This document shows, one piece after another, positions 5,929 through 6,622 of a stretch of DNA of 6,622 nt. The stretch is from Bacillota bacterium (GTDB lineage Bacteria; Bacillota; Bacilli; Alicyclobacillales; SLC66). The stretch lies in NCBI GenBank assembly GCA_021799325.1, contig JAJZAS010000085.1, forward strand, positions 1 to 6,622. Direction: 5' to 3'. The first letter of the stretch is position 1. The number at the start of each line of letters is the position of its first letter. The translations under genes were made by a program, and so were the position numbers. The notes beneath the pieces are model-generated. The model ran no database searches and had not been told where the DNA came from. It saw only the letters and a list, made by a program, of their open reading frames with translations.

Positions 5929-6622
5929 ATGAGCGAATGGAGTTATTTGCCTGACGTAGAAGAAGACAGGGCACAGATGTTAAAGGCCATGGGGATGAAG
6001 GATATCAAGGAACTTTTTGCGGATATCCCTGCCCACCTTCAACTGAATAGGCCATATCAACTTAACAAACCAGCAAGTGAATGGGAACTAATGCAGGAAT
6101 TTGGGAAGCTCGCAAGTGCCAATGTGAATGTAGACCAAGCCGTGTCCTTTCTCGGTGCTGGCGCCTACGATCATTTTATTCCGAGTGTGGTGCCGGCAGT
6201 GGTCTCGCGCTCTGAATTTTACACCGCTTACACGCCCTATCAGCCGGAAATCAGCCAGGGAATCTTACAGGCGATTTTTGAATACCAAACGATGACGGCA
6301 GAGTTGTTTGGCTTGGATGTTTCGAACGCATCCGTTTATGATGGCCCGACTGCGCTTGGTGAAGCGGCGCTGATGGCGTGCACACACACACGCAGAAACA
6401 AAGTGCTTGTCAGCAGTGCGGTGAACCCCGAGTATCGTAAAGTGCTAACCACCTATGCTTCCGGGCAACGCATCGAAGTGGTCGAAGTTGCTCAACAAGA
6501 TGGCGTCACTGATTTGGAGCGCTTGGCGCAGATGGTATCCGAAGAGGTAGGGGCAGTGGTGGTCGGATACCCGAATTTCTTTGGTCACATTGAAGAGTTG
6601 GATGCCATCGCACATAGATCGG
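5929..6622 (+). CDS. gcvPA: Glycine dehydrogenase (decarboxylating) subunit 1, N-terminal part, 3' end outside window
   Basis: The frame is open from the ATG to the window edge: 231 full codons of an expected 450 or so. GcvPA and GcvPB together form the PLP-dependent P protein, which decarboxylates glycine and passes the aminomethyl group to the lipoyl arm of H protein. Family segments seen are FLGAGAYDHFIPSVV (74-88), YTPYQPEISQG (101-111), NASVYDGPTALGEA (133-146) and VVGYPNFFGH (211-220). In split P proteins the PLP lysine is carried by the PB subunit, so its absence here is expected. gcvPB should follow just to the right. The gene has a near-perfect ribosome binding site and shares the riboswitch with gcvT. 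The split form itself is typical of Firmicutes and some other lineages; E. coli has one fused chain. Confidence 0.96.
   Translation, partial: MSEWSYLPDVEEDRAQMLKAMGMKDIKELFADIPAHLQLNRPYQLNKPASEWELMQEFGKLASANVNVDQAVSFLGAGAYDHFIPSVVPAVVSRSEFYTAYTPYQPEISQGILQAIFEYQTMTAELFGLDVSNASVYDGPTALGEAALMACTHTRRNKVLVSSAVNPEYRKVLTTYASGQRIEVVEVAQQDGVTDLERLAQMVSEEVGAVVVGYPNFFGHIEELDAIAHRS

Noticed and set aside
6376..6393. CA repeat flanked by GCGTG and CACGC
   Set aside because: It codes for a normal part of GcvPA (ACTHTR) and is too short to count as a repeat or structured element.

Overview
The window looks like chromosomal DNA of a low-to-moderate GC Firmicute of the order Bacillales. The main reason is the block yqhG-yqhH on the minus strand, divergent from a glycine-riboswitch-controlled gcvT-gcvPA on the plus strand, which is the arrangement I know from Bacillus subtilis. 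Strong GGAGG-type ribosome binding sites, GTG starts, a split glycine decarboxylase (separate PA subunit) and a DnaI-type helicase loader with an N-terminal cysteine cluster all agree. The genus cannot be fixed from the sequence; a spore-former outside Bacillus sensu stricto (for example an Alicyclobacillus-like lineage) is only a guess.

Layout. Positions 1-1023 (+) hold the C-terminal part of a glutamine-dependent asparagine synthetase whose start lies left of the window. Its last 11 bases overlap 1013-1954 (+), a complete DnaI/DnaC-like AAA+ helicase loader of 313 residues. After a 28-base convergent gap come yqhG (1983-2786, -), a family of unknown function, and yqhH (2802-4451, -), a compact SNF2-type ATPase with a RapA-like motif set. 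Transcription of this pair runs right to left, and yqhG's ribosome binding site touches yqhH's stop codon. The 352-base divergent region 4452-4803 is almost fully explained: a sigma-A-like promoter (4492-4521), a tandem glycine riboswitch with a leader-linker kink-turn (about 4550-4740), and an intrinsic terminator (4744-4774). Then come gcvT (GTG start at 4804, to 5910) and the first 231 codons of gcvPA (5929 to the window end).

How the genes work together. GcvT (aminomethyltransferase, T protein) and GcvPA (subunit 1 of the PLP-dependent glycine decarboxylase, P protein) are parts of the glycine cleavage system, and gcvPB is expected just outside the window. Glycine binding to the two aptamers should prevent termination at 4744-4774, so the operon is switched on by its own substrate. 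YqhG and YqhH are a translationally linked pair with no proven role. The asnB/dnaI-like overlap joins amino-acid metabolism to replication initiation and is the least expected gene pairing here.

I see no mobile element, CRISPR array, phage gene or recognisable defence locus. Most of the window is ordinary core genome. The points worth a second look are the asnB-dnaI overlap, the yqhG-yqhH pair, the AUG-UGA start-stop overlapping the gcvT GTG start, and details of the riboswitch.
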